Shown one piece after another: positions 1 through 6,476 of a DNA stretch of 12,571 nt. Numbering within the stretch: the stretch's first letter is position 1; each line of letters begins with the position of its first letter. The stretch comes from CAZPRY01 sp964589175. Its GTDB lineage: Bacteria > Fidelibacterota > UBA2242. Under the pieces are notes generated by a model. The model made no database searches and was not told the origin of the DNA. It saw only the letters and a list, made by a program, of their open reading frames with translations. The position numbers and the translations under genes are program-made. The stretch lies in assembly GCA_964589175.1 (NCBI GenBank), contig CAZPRY010000080.1, forward strand, positions 1 to 12,571. Reading direction: 5' to 3'.

Positions 1-52
1 ATTTAGCTCAAACATCGATTATCTCAAAATACTATTCTTTTGGGACAGCCCC
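1..52. mobile_element. Terminus of an insertion sequence (left window edge)
   Basis: Bases 1-48 are the exact reverse complement of bases 12517-12564, and the match continues at three of the next four positions. The inner edge reads TTTTGGGACAGCCCC, which resembles the GGG(A/G)CTGTCCC-type terminal inverted repeats of several transposase families. The element would extend leftwards out of the window, so no transposase is visible. The family cannot be assigned from this fragment. The same stretch is open in the reading frame of the truncated gene that follows it, so it could in principle be coding repeat rather than an IS end. Confidence 0.6.
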
Positions 53-560
53 AGAGACTAAATACCAAATCATTTTAACCAATTCGTCTTATAGAACAGC
101 AAAACTTATTACTGTTGATTTAAGGATTGAAGTCAGAGTTCGTAATCGTCCCGATCTCGAAAGACAGTTTGAAAATCATTATAAATATAGAAGTTCAAAT
201 AATGAATATTGTCTCAGTGATGATGAACTTGTTATCGGGTGTTTAAAATTCTACATAAACACTACCGGAAACTCAGTTGAATTAGATAAGTTGAATAAAC
301 TTGCAAACCAGACAGAAGAAGGTACTATCGGTTTGGTAAATCGGAAACTAGCAGAATACGATAAGATGAAACTTGCTCTACTTATGAATAGCCACACAGA
401 ACTTAAAAAAACTCAGATTGAGTTACTTAAAATCTACCATCAAAAACCAGCAAATGATGTCTACACAATAAAGTTCGAGGTCCGGGCAGAGGGTTTTGCT
501 ACATCAAGGGGCTCTAAAAAAATTGAAATCCATTGGAGTAACCACACTAATGTTTCGTAA
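3..560 (+). CDS. Unrecognised protein, 3' part only (5' end missing)
   Basis: The frame is open from base 3 to the TAA at 558-560, giving 185 residues without an initiator. A TTG at 291 is the first conventional start in the later part, but the frame upstream of it is uninterrupted and protein-like, so the gene very probably begins further upstream. The first ~16 codons lie in the IS-like inverted repeat, which suggests an IS inserted into or just before the gene. The product is hydrophilic, rich in Asn, Lys, Glu and Tyr, with no transmembrane segment or motif I recognise. A charged, Leu-rich stretch (LVNRKLAEYDKMKLALLMN and after) may form helices. Codon use is AT-rich, unlike the core genes that follow, pointing to accessory DNA. 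No function is proposed. Confidence 0.55.
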   Translation, partial: LAQTSIISKYYSFGTAPETKYQIILTNSSYRTAKLITVDLRIEVRVRNRPDLERQFENHYKYRSSNNEYCLSDDELVIGCLKFYINTTGNSVELDKLNKLANQTEEGTIGLVNRKLAEYDKMKLALLMNSHTELKKTQIELLKIYHQKPANDVYTIKFEVRAEGFATSRGSKKIEIHWSNHTNVS

Positions 561-652
561 GTATTAATAACTCCTGAATTCAATATATAAGAAGTATAGA
601 TATTGATATGCTAATAGATATTATTAAGTAGTCAGCATTAGAGGGAGAAATT

Positions 653-835
653 ATGAACAAAGAAATTCAAAACAATGCCCAGTCCGGTGCGCTGTACGGC
701 CTGGGATTCGTCGGTTCGGTAGTCTATTTCATTTCCCATGGCACGGGTTTCTGGATGGGCGTCTGGGGATTCTTCAAAGCGATCGCTTGGCCGGCCTTCC
801 TGGTCTTTGAAGCGTTCAAGCATTTCGCGATGTAA
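653..835 (+). CDS. Small hydrophobic membrane protein, 60 aa
   Basis: An AGGGAGA ribosome-binding site lies about 6 nt before the ATG. After a short polar N-terminus (MNKEIQNNAQSG) the protein is almost entirely hydrophobic and aromatic: one segment at about residues 13-30 (LYGLGFVGSVVYFISHGT) and a second at about 33-55 (FWMGVWGFFKAIAWPAFLVFEAF), suggesting a two-helix inner-membrane hairpin. Short proteins of this pattern (YGLGF.G...Y.ISH..GFW.G..GF.KA..WPAFLV) occur widely in bacteria as hypothetical proteins; that comparison is from memory. Base composition and codon use match the core genes, not the AT-rich gene upstream. The function is unknown. The antisense frame over it is a shadow. 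Confidence 0.8.
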   Translation: MNKEIQNNAQSGALYGLGFVGSVVYFISHGTGFWMGVWGFFKAIAWPAFLVFEAFKHFAM

Positions 836-942
836 GCAGAGCAATCCAACCTTGCCCTTATACCCTATTCCTTATTCCCGGCCTTAGGCCCTGAGGTCCT
901 GGCCTTGCATATTCCGCCTTGCGTCCTAAATTACCGTCGAAG

Positions 943-2121
943 ATGGACACTCCTAAGGATAACACGCAACCGATGCAAAAGCCTGATCCGAAAATACTCA
1001 GTCATCTGATCGATACCGGAGAGCTGTCTGAATTTCTGCAGGAAATGCAAATCGATCCGCAAACGGCCGACGACAACCAGCGTGTGCGGGCCATGAGTAT
1101 GCATCAACTCGATCCCGATCTGGGCTGGCCGCGCCTCATCCGCAATACCCAAATATACGAATCCATGCCGAGTGTGAATTTAATCGTCGAGGGCATTCCG
1201 GTCCGGCTGGACATGAATCCGGGGCGCGCCGCAAGCATCCGCTCCAGCGCCTTCGAGAAAAACGGCGAGACTTGCTTCCTTTGTGAGCTGGACGAGGGGC
1301 AGCGCGGCGTGACGATCCTCGACGATCGTTATATCGTTCTCGCTAATCCGGGCATCACGATCCCCGGCGATCTGACCATTTCTGCAACCCGGCACGAAAA
1401 ACAAATCCTGGACGGCCATTTCGGAGACCTGCTCGCGATCGCGCGCCGGCTCTACGACTATTCGATCTATTACAACGGCGCGATGGCCGGCGCTTCCAGT
1501 CCTCATTTCCACTTCCAGGGCGGGCTTAAAAACCGGCTCCCCGGCGAACGTCAAATCCAAAGCCTGCCGACCGGTAAAGACAGCGGAAACACTTCACTTT
1601 TATCACTGATCGATCGCCCGGATATCGAGGTCTACGCCCTCCATGAATTTTCGCGCTCCGCATTCCTGGCGCGTTCGAGCGACGTCGCCGAATTCCGGCG
1701 TTTTCTGGAATATTTTTACCGGCAATTGGCGGAAGTCGACCGAGACATCGTGAACTTTCCGAATGTGCCCGATTTCGGCCGTCGCGTGAACTCCATCGAA
1801 ATCAACGAGAACGAGGGGCGTATGAACATAATGCTCCAATTCGAGCCCGGGAACGGGGAGTACCTGGCCGTATTTTTCACGAAACTGTTCAACCGGCCCG
1901 GCTGCTATTTCCGGGAAGAAAACCGGATACTGATTGGAATGGCGATTAAGGAAGCTTTGGGTGTGATAATCACCTGCCGTGATGAAGACTTCGACCAGCT
2001 GAGGAATCACCCGGAGTGGATTGCCGAAGCCCGTCGCGATACCTCATTGCCGCCGGCTATGGAGAAAAAACTCGAAACTGCAATCCGGCGCTATCCTTTA
2101 CGGAATTCTATTCAACAATAA
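943..2121 (+). CDS. DUF4922-type HIT-superfamily protein (GalT/Ap4A phosphorylase-like)
   Basis: The protein is about 392 aa from the ATG at 943. A TTG at 919 would add 8 residues; neither has a clear Shine-Dalgarno, so the start is uncertain. The core looks like the galactose-1-phosphate uridylyltransferase / Ap4A phosphorylase / GDP-hexose phosphorylase branch of the HIT superfamily. It has a zinc-knuckle-like CFLC (Cys111, Cys114), a strand reading ILANPGITIPGDLTIS, and the active-site segment AGASSPHFHFQGG with His188-x-His190-x-Gln192. In this branch the central histidine carries the nucleotidyl group. The likely reaction is nucleotidyl transfer or phosphorolysis of a nucleoside diphosphate sugar or dinucleotide in the cytoplasm, but the substrate cannot be read from sequence. 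The C-terminal half (from ~200) is less familiar. The gene ends tail to tail with the MFS gene, overlapping it by 14 bp. The fold is fairly sure, the substrate is not. Confidence 0.8.
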   Translation: MDTPKDNTQPMQKPDPKILSHLIDTGELSEFLQEMQIDPQTADDNQRVRAMSMHQLDPDLGWPRLIRNTQIYESMPSVNLIVEGIPVRLDMNPGRAASIRSSAFEKNGETCFLCELDEGQRGVTILDDRYIVLANPGITIPGDLTISATRHEKQILDGHFGDLLAIARRLYDYSIYYNGAMAGASSPHFHFQGGLKNRLPGERQIQSLPTGKDSGNTSLLSLIDRPDIEVYALHEFSRSAFLARSSDVAEFRRFLEYFYRQLAEVDRDIVNFPNVPDFGRRVNSIEINENEGRMNIMLQFEPGNGEYLAVFFTKLFNRPGCYFREENRILIGMAIKEALGVIITCRDEDFDQLRNHPEWIAEARRDTSLPPAMEKKLETAIRRYPLRNSIQQ

Positions 2122-3316
2122 AATCGTATTCTTCTTCGTGTTTGGCCGGCAGGGCGAAATCCGGTTCGAACATCGTCTTGCGAACCAGTAAAAGGAAGAC
2201 AAACGACGCAACCAGACTGATGCCGCCCGCGATGTAAAAGACCCAGTTTAAACCCCAAAACTGCATGAAGATACCCGACAGCAGCGGTCCCACGATCATG
2301 CCGATACTCATGGCGGAATTGAATAATCCCATCACGGCGCCCATTCCGCCCATGCGCTGACCGATGATGACATTTACGGCAGTCGCAGCGGGCATTGAAA
2401 TCGCGCCGGCCAATCCGATCGAAATACCCAGGACGAATAATCCGGCGAATCCATGCGCTAATGGAATTATTCCCAGCGCGATGGCGGTAATTACCGAACC
2501 GATCAGAATCAGCACAATTTTATTGTGATGATCCGCCAGGTGTCCAAATGCCCGCTGGAGAACGGCGGTCAGAAACACATTGGCGGAAATCAGAATACCG
2601 ATCTGCGTCGTACTCAGTGAATTATGACTGGCAATCAGCGGGAAAAACGACATGATCATGCCGCGGGACAGGGCATTGATCGCCCGGAAAATCATCAGAG
2701 CTTTCATGATGTCACTCTTAATGATCTGGCGCATCGGGACCGGATCTGTTTTCCGTATCTCCAGATGTTTGGAATGGGGTAAAAAGAAAAACGTGATCAA
2801 AAAAGCGATTGAGGTTAAAGCCGCCATGGCAAAAAAGACCGAATTTAATCCGAACAAATCATTCAGAATGCCACCCAGTAGCGGTCCGGAACCCATCCCA
2901 AGGAACATCGCGATATTGAAGGTTCCCATGGCACGGCCTTCGTGGCCCTCTTCGGCGGTTTCGCCGACATAGGCCATGGCGATCGGTATCACCATCGCCG
3001 AGAAAAATCCGTGCAGCATGCGTATGAGAACCAGCGTCGGAGCATTGTTAGCGAAAACGTATAAAATGGAAATGACTGTGAAGGAGAACAGTCCGACCGT
3101 AATAAAGGATTTACGCCCCTTTCGATCCGAAATCTTCCCGATAATCGGCATGAAAATGAAACGGGATAAGGAAAATCCCGAAAAAATCATCCCCAGCCAG
3201 ATTCCCGTCGCACCCAGTTTGGTAGCGTAGATCGGCAGCAACGGACCGATAATACCCAGTCCGAGCATCACCGCAAAGGTGGCGATAAACAGAATATTGA
3301 ATACGCGTTTTCTCAT
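2108..3316 (-). CDS. Major facilitator superfamily transporter (drug-efflux-like)
   Basis: 402 aa with about 12 hydrophobic segments and short polar loops, the usual size for a 12-helix MFS permease. The diagnostic motif A of the loop between helices 2 and 3 is present: GKISDRKGRK at residues 60-69. A second, weaker form lies after the mid-point (FGHLADHHNK). The sequence resembles the TetA/MdtG/Bcr-like efflux group (proton antiport of small molecules across the inner membrane), but the substrate is not predictable. The ATG at 3316 follows GGAAGGAA at about 5 nt, so the start is secure. The polar C-terminal tail (PAKHEEEYDFIVE) is cytosolic. Its last 14 bp overlap the convergent HIT-like gene. 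It is separated from the upstream isochorismatase-like gene by a terminator, so it is probably its own transcript. Confidence 0.9.
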   Translation of the reverse strand: MRKRVFNILFIATFAVMLGLGIIGPLLPIYATKLGATGIWLGMIFSGFSLSRFIFMPIIGKISDRKGRKSFITVGLFSFTVISILYVFANNAPTLVLIRMLHGFFSAMVIPIAMAYVGETAEEGHEGRAMGTFNIAMFLGMGSGPLLGGILNDLFGLNSVFFAMAALTSIAFLITFFFLPHSKHLEIRKTDPVPMRQIIKSDIMKALMIFRAINALSRGMIMSFFPLIASHNSLSTTQIGILISANVFLTAVLQRAFGHLADHHNKIVLILIGSVITAIALGIIPLAHGFAGLFVLGISIGLAGAISMPAATAVNVIIGQRMGGMGAVMGLFNSAMSIGMIVGPLLSGIFMQFWGLNWVFYIAGGISLVASFVFLLLVRKTMFEPDFALPAKHEEEYDFIVE

Positions 3317-3365
3317 GGATTCCTTCCGCTTTCAGGATCGGATCGACAGGACACAATACCCGAAC

Positions 3366-3393
3366 AGAAAAATCGGGGAGCAACATTCTCCCC
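3366..3393 (-). terminator. Rho-independent terminator of the isochorismatase-family gene
   Basis: On the minus strand GGGGAG (3393-3388) and CTCCCC (3380-3375) form a perfect 6-bp GC-rich stem with a 7-nt loop, followed by GATTTTT (3374-3368). It lies about 50 nt downstream of the stop at 3444 and before the MFS start at 3316, so it should separate the two minus-strand genes. Confidence 0.7.
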
Positions 3394-3443
3394 TATTAAA
3401 TTATTGTATTTAACCGCCGCGTTCTCACCCACGCAGCAATCAA

Positions 3444-3986
3444 TTATTTCACAATTTTAGAAATCAGTTTGAATTCCCCGCTCCCAGCCACGCGCAGCAA
3501 TTCGAACAGGGCCATTTCCACTCCGCTGATCTGCACGCCCAGACTACGCAACTTATTGATAGCCAAATTGCGATTCTCCAGAGTGCGACTGGAAACGCAA
3601 TCGCCGAGCAGGTGAACGTCGTAGCCGCCTTCCAGCAAATCCCGGCAGGTTTGATAAACACAGACATGGGTTTCGATTCCGCAAACCAGCAGCTGCCGGC
3701 GCTTCAAGGCCTTCAGACGGCTCATAAATGCCTGTTCGCCGCAACATGAAAAACTGATCTTTTCCAGCGGATCGCAGGGTTGCAGAATATCGCGAATTTC
3801 CGCCACCGTGCGGCCCAATCCTTTGGGGTACTGTTCCGTCAGCAAGATTGGTAATTGCAGTATCTGAGCACCCCGAATCGCCCTTGTAATATTGTCCAGT
3901 ACATTCGGATAATCATGAATTACCGGGACAAACTTCTCCTGCACGTCGATTACCAGTAAAACGGCTTGATCCCGTTCCAAACGCAT
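3444..3986 (-). CDS. Isochorismatase-family cysteine hydrolase (ISOC-like)
   Basis: The start at 3986 is chosen because AGGAAGG lies 9 nt upstream and the product then begins MRLERDQAVLLVIDVQEKF, typical of the family. An in-frame ATG at 4031 would add 15 unconserved residues and has no Shine-Dalgarno. The 180-aa product carries the expected catalytic triad Asp14 (LVIDVQ), Lys76 (EKISF) and Cys109 (CGIETHVCV), with the family's usual cis-peptide region before the Cys. The TEQYPKGLGRTV segment (residues 50-61) is characteristic of the ISOC1/ISOC2-like subgroup rather than true isochorismatases or nicotinamidases. It is probably a cytoplasmic amidase or hydrolase of unknown substrate. It is monocistronic: a terminator follows, and the gene upstream is divergent. 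Confidence 0.88.
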   Translation of the reverse strand: MRLERDQAVLLVIDVQEKFVPVIHDYPNVLDNITRAIRGAQILQLPILLTEQYPKGLGRTVAEIRDILQPCDPLEKISFSCCGEQAFMSRLKALKRRQLLVCGIETHVCVYQTCRDLLEGGYDVHLLGDCVSSRTLENRNLAINKLRSLGVQISGVEMALFELLRVAGSGEFKLISKIVK

Positions 3987-4305
3987 GTCAGCAGGCCTTC
4001 CTTTTGTCATTTTTGGAGAGAAAAGAATCATGAAAACAGGAATTGGTGCGAGTGTTGGAAGAGAGATAAGCAGACTGAATTACTAGCATAAATACCTGAA
4101 CAGGGCTCCGAATCGTCCCTCTGAATATAATTCCTTTTCACTCAAATCCAATCAAAAAATGGGAAACACTACCCGGAGCAGCGACCCTGTCTAAATCTCT
4201 TTTTTGTTGAGCACTCCGGAGATAGGATTTGATAAAGTCTCCGCAATTCACCATATTTGATAGGCAGCTTGGTATGGCATTTCCGATTTAATACTCGAGG
4301 TAAAT
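3987..4305. other. Intergenic region between divergent genes
   Basis: About 319 bp separate the isochorismatase-family gene (-) from the symporter gene (+) and should hold both promoters. I see no convincing sigma-70 pair. A 6-bp inverted repeat, CGGAGA (4217-4222) and TCTCCG (4238-4243) with a 15-nt spacer, lies about 65-90 bp before the symporter start and could be an operator or leader hairpin. There is no RNA gene that I can support here. Confidence 0.35.
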
Positions 4306-5547
4306 ATGGCTTCCGGTTTTCAATCCGCTTTGAAAAAAATCCCTTTGACGGGATGGATCTTTATCGGTATCGGATTAGGTATCGCTGCCGGTATCATCTT
4401 CGGAGAGTCGGTGGTCTCCTTTGCCGGTATGCTGGGCGATATCTTCCTGCGCCTGTTGAAAATGGTGATCATACCTTTGATTTTCACCTCCATTACAGCC
4501 GGAGTTATCGGCCTCGGGAATTCTAAAAGTCTGGGACGCCTCGGCTGGAAGACGCTTCTGTATTACGTCTCCACCAGTCTCCTGGCCATCCTGACCGGAC
4601 TTTTTCTCTCGAATCTTATCCGCCCGGGGGTCGGGGCCGATCTCAATCTGGCGGAAGAGGTCGCCGGGTCGGATCTGGCGGGCGGCAGTCTTTGGGAAAT
4701 CTTATATCGTATGATCCCCGAAAATCCATTTGCCTCGATGGCCAAAGGCGAAATTCTTCCATTGATTTTCTTCAGCATTATCCTCGGAATTTTCATCGCC
4801 CGCCTGAACTCAAGATACCGTGAACTCTTTACCGATTTTTTCGATGGTGGCTTCGAGATCATGATGAAAATCACCCATCTCATCATCCGCTTCGCTCCCA
4901 TCGGAGTTTTCGGGCTGATTGCCAAAATCACCGCCACTACCGGGCTTGAAGTATTCAAGTCGCTGGGGTTATATTTCGTTACCGTACTTGCGGGGCTTCT
5001 ATTTCACTATTTTATCACCCTGCCGCTCCTGATTGCGCTGTTTACCCGCCGCAATCCTTACCGGCACATGCGCGACATGAGTCCGGCTTTACTGACCGCC
5101 TTTTCAACATCTTCCTCTTCGGCCACTTTACCGCTCACGATCGAATGCGCCGAGCAAAACGCCGGCATCTCGAACAAGATATCCAGCTTCGTCCTGCCCC
5201 TGGGAGCGACCGTCAATATGGACGGTACGGCTCTGTACGAATGCGCGGCAGCCCTTTTCATTTCCCAGGCCTACGGAATCCAGCTGGGTTTCGCGGCCCA
5301 ATTTACGATTGTAATTACAGCCTTACTGGCCTCGATCGGGGCGGCCGGCATCCCAATGGCAGGTTTGGTGATGATGACCATTGTTCTGAAAGCGGTCGGT
5401 TTGCCGCTGGAAGGCATCGGACTCATAATCGCCGTCGACAGGTTGCTTGACATGGTCCGCACATCCACCAATGTTTGGAGCGACAGCTGCGGAACTCTGA
5501 TCATCGCCAAATCGGAAGGAGAAATAAAAAATTCCGAAAGGACTTGA
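4306..5547 (+). CDS. Dicarboxylate/acidic amino acid:cation symporter (DAACS, SDF family)
   Basis: 413 aa, the normal length for the GltPh/GltP/DctA family, with six N-terminal hydrophobic helices followed by the hairpin core. Visible signatures are the serine-rich HP1 tip STSSSSATLP (267-276), the cation-binding NMDGT of TM7 (304-308), HP2 GAAGIPMAG (345-353), and TM8 DMVRTSTN with Asp382, Arg385, Thr386 and Asn389. In GltPh the equivalent Asp394, Arg397, Thr398 and Asn401 bind the aspartate amino and side-chain carboxyl groups. Keeping the arginine favours uptake of glutamate, aspartate or a similar acidic substrate over neutral amino acids. Coupling to Na+ or H+ is not resolved. It acts in the inner membrane. 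GAGG lies about 6 nt before the ATG. It is monocistronic: the next feature has its own promoter, overlapping this gene's stop codon. Confidence 0.93.
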   Translation: MASGFQSALKKIPLTGWIFIGIGLGIAAGIIFGESVVSFAGMLGDIFLRLLKMVIIPLIFTSITAGVIGLGNSKSLGRLGWKTLLYYVSTSLLAILTGLFLSNLIRPGVGADLNLAEEVAGSDLAGGSLWEILYRMIPENPFASMAKGEILPLIFFSIILGIFIARLNSRYRELFTDFFDGGFEIMMKITHLIIRFAPIGVFGLIAKITATTGLEVFKSLGLYFVTVLAGLLFHYFITLPLLIALFTRRNPYRHMRDMSPALLTAFSTSSSSATLPLTIECAEQNAGISNKISSFVLPLGATVNMDGTALYECAAALFISQAYGIQLGFAAQFTIVITALLASIGAAGIPMAGLVMMTIVLKAVGLPLEGIGLIIAVDRLLDMVRTSTNVWSDSCGTLIIAKSEGEIKNSERT

Positions 5548-5572
5548 CGCTTTCTCAAATTCCCTATATATT
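5544..5572 (+). promoter_or_regulatory. Sigma-70-type promoter of the 6S-like RNA
   Basis: TTGACG (5544-5549), a 17-bp spacer, and TATATT (5567-5572) make a near-consensus housekeeping promoter. The -35 overlaps the symporter stop codon. Transcription should begin at about 5579-5582, just before the structured RNA's closing stem. Confidence 0.7.
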
Positions 5573-5578
5573 GTTATT

Positions 5579-5780
5579 GTATGAAAAAGCTTATTGAAAT
5601 TTATCCTGCGATGGTGAGCTGGCATATTATTGGAACCAACACTACAATAAAGGGAGCTGTACTTCGAACGGCAAAAGCACGCCTTTTATTTGAGGAAACT
5701 TGACCCGTTTGGGAGGCGCCCACCGTGATTATCACGGTTCCAATAATCCCGCTCCAACCGTTGCAGGATAAGTTTTTTTC
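5579..5780 (+). ncRNA. ssrS: Structured RNA of about 200 nt, probable 6S RNA
   Basis: The whole stretch folds into one rod with paired ends. The outer closing helix is 5596-5615 with 5757-5776, 20 contiguous pairs including G-U wobbles. It continues as GAGC (5616-5619) with GCTC (5751-5754), then a perfect 12-bp helix, 5626-5637 with 5736-5747. Next comes a bubble: AACACTACAATAAA (5638-5651) is unpaired opposite ACCGTGATTATCAC (5722-5735), which can form its own small GTGA/TCAC hairpin. The terminal arm has GGGaGC (5652-5657) with GCgCCC (5716-5721) and CGAACGG (5665-5671) with CCGTTTG (5705-5711). Closing stem, central bubble with a 3'-side hairpin, and terminal arm is the 6S RNA plan, in which the RNA mimics an open promoter and binds sigma-70 RNA polymerase. 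A strong promoter precedes it and a T7 run (5773-5779) ends it. The class rests on fold and size alone; no sequence signature confirms it. Confidence 0.62.
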
Positions 5781-5883
5781 ACCCTGCCACTCCACACTAT
5801 CCGCGAAGCTTGCCGATTTACCTTTGCAGCCCTGCATTGATATTTTTATGAAAATATTTTGTGGAATCGTACAAGCAACAGGC

Positions 5884-6474
5884 TCAGTCCAGAAATTCGA
5901 TCCCCTCAATCAAAGTCAGATCGGCCCGGATTGATGCCCTGTCCTTCTCGTCTACAGGAAAAGTGAATTCTGCGATGCATTCATTACTTTGCTGGGTAAA
6001 CTCGATTTTGTGTTTACGCAGAATTCGCATAAGATCGGAGTAATGCTGAAGCGGCACACGAAGATGAAGATTGAATTGCGGGTGAAATTCGGTAAATCCG
6101 GCTTCATCGAGTGTCTTGCCCGCCACACCGCCATAGGCACGGATCAAGCCCCCAATCCCGAGTTTCGTGCCGCCGAAATAGCGCACAACGATGCATAATG
6201 TATTTACCAAAGCACGTCCTTCGAGCGAGGCCAGGATCGGCGGACCGGCTGAACTATGCGGCTCGCCGGCATCCGAGGAGTAGCCCAGGGTTTGCCCGTT
6301 TTCATCGACGCGGAAAGCCCAGCAGACGTGCGATGCTTTACGGTACTCATCCTCTAAGCGCGCGATGATCGTTCTGGCCTCTTCACGGCCGGAAACCGGG
6401 AAAGAGTGGCCAATGAATTTGGAGCCTTTGATTTTTTCCGTAAGAGTAAGCTCTTTAGCAATTTGGCGATACAC
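5884..6474 (-). CDS. yigZ: YigZ/IMPACT-family protein
   Basis: 196 aa from a GTG at 6474, matching the usual ~200-aa size. The N-terminal domain has the UPF0029/IMPACT pattern: KIKGSKFIGHSFPV (15-27), HVCWAFRV (49-56), a SDAGEPHSSAGPPIL stretch (67-81) matching the family's DGEPSGTAGxPIL, and the hallmark VVRYFGGTKLGIGGLIRAY (96-113 region). The C-terminal ~70 residues are the family's ferredoxin-like domain. E. coli YigZ and eukaryotic IMPACT are linked to translation and stress control, but the biochemical role in bacteria is poorly defined. It is the last gene of the operon: its GTG begins 2 nt after the stop of the metalloprotease gene. I see no Shine-Dalgarno, so it probably depends on translational coupling. 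Confidence 0.88.
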   Translation of the reverse strand: MYRQIAKELTLTEKIKGSKFIGHSFPVSGREEARTIIARLEDEYRKASHVCWAFRVDENGQTLGYSSDAGEPHSSAGPPILASLEGRALVNTLCIVVRYFGGTKLGIGGLIRAYGGVAGKTLDEAGFTEFHPQFNLHLRVPLQHYSDLMRILRKHKIEFTQQSNECIAEFTFPVDEKDRASIRADLTLIEGIEFLD

Positions 6475-6476
6475 GG

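Noticed and set aside
638..844. 68-aa minus-strand frame opposite the 60-aa membrane protein
   Set aside because: It is antisense to a gene with a good ribosome-binding site and clear membrane segments, and its own composition is not protein-like.
880..905. GGCC-rich inverted repeats (GGCCTTAGGCC and AGGCC/GGCCT) between the 60-aa gene and the HIT-like gene
   Set aside because: The stems are short and mutually exclusive and no U-run follows, so neither a terminator nor a regulator can be supported.
5581..5703. 40-codon ORF starting ATGAAAAAG just downstream of the strong promoter at 5544-5572
   Set aside because: It lies wholly inside the structured RNA, its ATG is almost at the predicted transcription start, so there is no room for a ribosome-binding site, and it shows no recognisable protein pattern.
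5579..5780. SRP RNA or a riboswitch as the identity of the structured RNA
   Set aside because: I do not see the conserved SRP helix 8 motif or Alu-type 5' region, and the next gene downstream is on the opposite strand, so there is no gene for a leader to control.
5840..5857. ATATTTT/AAAATAT hairpin as a terminator for the yigZ operon
   Set aside because: The stem is entirely A/T and would be weak. The position is suitable, but the evidence is too thin to list as a terminator.
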